Assembly: GCF_030123365.1 (NCBI RefSeq)
Contig: NZ_CP126107.1
Location: 1,597,501-1,661,500, forward strand
Reading direction: 5' to 3'
DNA length: 64,000 bases
Origin: Neobacillus sp. SuZ13
Lineage (GTDB): Bacteria; Bacillota; Bacilli; Bacillales; Cytobacillaceae
In this document: positions 63,456 to 64,000 of the stretch, one piece after another
Layout of the letters: every line of letters starts with the position of its first letter
Position numbering within the stretch: the stretch's first letter is position 1
Translations under genes and position numbers: made by a program
Notes under the pieces: model-generated
Seen by the model: the letters and a program-made list of their open reading frames with translations, nothing else
Database searches by the model: none
Told to the model about the DNA's origin: nothing

Positions 63456-64000
63456 TTGAATATAAGAAATGATATACGTAATATTGCAATCATTGCCCAC
63501 GTTGACCACGGGAAAACCACGTTGGTGGATCAATTGTTGAAACAATCTGGAACATTTCGTTCTAACGAGCATGTTGAAGAACGTGCTATGGATTCTAATG
63601 ACTTAGAAAGAGAGCGTGGAATCACCATCCTCGCGAAGAACACGGCTATTCAATACAAAGATACTCGTATCAATATTTTGGATACTCCAGGACACGCTGA
63701 CTTTGGCGGAGAAGTGGAACGGATTATGAAAATGGTTGATGGGGTATTACTTGTAGTTGATGCTTATGAAGGCTGTATGCCACAAACTCGTTTTGTTCTT
63801 AAAAAGGCATTAGAACAGAATTTAACTCCAATTGTTGTTGTTAATAAAATTGACCGTGACTTTGCGAGACCTGCAGAAGTAATCGATGAAGTAATCGATT
63901 TATTTATTGAACTTGAAGCAAATGAGGATCAACTTGAATTCCCAGTTATTTACGCTTCAGCGATTAATGGTACAGCAAGTACTAACCCTGAGAAGCAAGA
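63456..64000 (+). CDS. typA: Translational GTPase TypA/BipA, 3'-truncated by the window edge
   Basis: The first 181 codons are present and the frame continues past the window. It starts with TTG at 63456, eight bases after AGGAG. The G1 motif is [10 protein letters not shown]2 lies in RERGITI, G3 is DTPGHAD and G4 is NKID, all as in TypA/BipA, a ribosome-associated GTPase involved in stress, cold growth and 50S assembly. The sequence is close to B. subtilis YlaG throughout. Confidence 0.95.
   Translation, partial: MNIRNDIRNIAIIAHVDHGKTTLVDQLLKQSGTFRSNEHVEERAMDSNDLERERGITILAKNTAIQYKDTRINILDTPGHADFGGEVERIMKMVDGVLLVVDAYEGCMPQTRFVLKKALEQNLTPIVVVNKIDRDFARPAEVIDEVIDLFIELEANEDQLEFPVIYASAINGTASTNPEKQ

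Overview
This window comes from a mesophilic, spore-forming member of the Bacillaceae, most like the Neobacillus/Cytobacillus group or a relative of Bacillus. The evidence is the low GC, strong AGGAGG-type ribosome binding sites, frequent TTG/GTG starts, S-box riboswitches, a Spo0E phosphatase, CtsR/ClpE, RNA polymerase epsilon, and a gene order that, as far as I remember it, follows the mtn-ptsHI-yku-pdh-typA arc of Bacillus subtilis with local losses and insertions. Names in the B. subtilis style rest on protein recognition plus this remembered order; no search was run.

Region by region. 1-2.1 kb: the 3' part of a fused 2-oxoacid:ferredoxin oxidoreductase and an ArsR-type regulator with a DUF2087 tail. 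2.1-9.1 kb: the methionine salvage cluster (mtnK, mtnU, mtnE, mtnWXBD), with one SAM riboswitch before mtnK and one before mtnW; mtnA is not here. 9.1-14.4 kb: a Spo0E-like phosphatase behind Spo0A-box-like sites, a ZIP metal transporter, and a complete fixABCX (EtfABCX) operon. 14.4-19.3 kb: an orphan hypothetical gene, a hemerythrin gene behind an Fnr-type box, an Fsr-like MFS pump, an MhqR-like MarR regulator whose promoter carries a perfect palindrome, and an M3 peptidase. 19.3-26.7 kb: clpE with CtsR operators, ykvI, a CPBP protease, ykvS, small genes and ptsHI. 26.7-33.8 kb: azoreductase, an SDR lacking the usual catalytic residues, a lipoprotein, ykwC, a small spore-protein-like gene, patA, ykyB and ykuE. 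33.8-43.4 kb: a C39-like lipoprotein, ykuI, ykuJ, cbpB, an MDR pump, ccpC, dapH, dapL, ykuU and ykuV. 43.4-44.8 kb: an IS3-family (IS150-like) insertion sequence sitting in the loop of the ykuV terminator. 44.9-50.7 kb: a DUF4349 lipoprotein, ktrC, rnjA/rpoY, def and ykyA. 51-56.1 kb: the pdhABCD operon. 56-64 kb: small hypothetical genes, an SR1-type small RNA with its SR1P peptide, speA, a nitronate monooxygenase-like gene, yktA, yktB, suhB, ylaF and the start of typA, which runs off the window.

How the genes work together. The mtn genes rebuild methionine from methylthioadenosine-derived methylthioribose under SAM control. FixABCX and the ferredoxin-dependent 2-oxoacid oxidoreductase both handle low-potential electrons. 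PtsHI, CcpC, PDH, SR1 and candidate cre sites are the carbon-flow layer. CbpB and KtrC belong to families known as c-di-AMP receptors. Most of the window is conserved core genome. The accessory interest lies in the IS element and its terminator-loop insertion, several families of interspersed palindromic repeats, and a number of very small genes.

No CRISPR array, prophage, tRNA or rRNA was seen, and I did not find a clearly new multigene system. The most unusual points are listed as findings.
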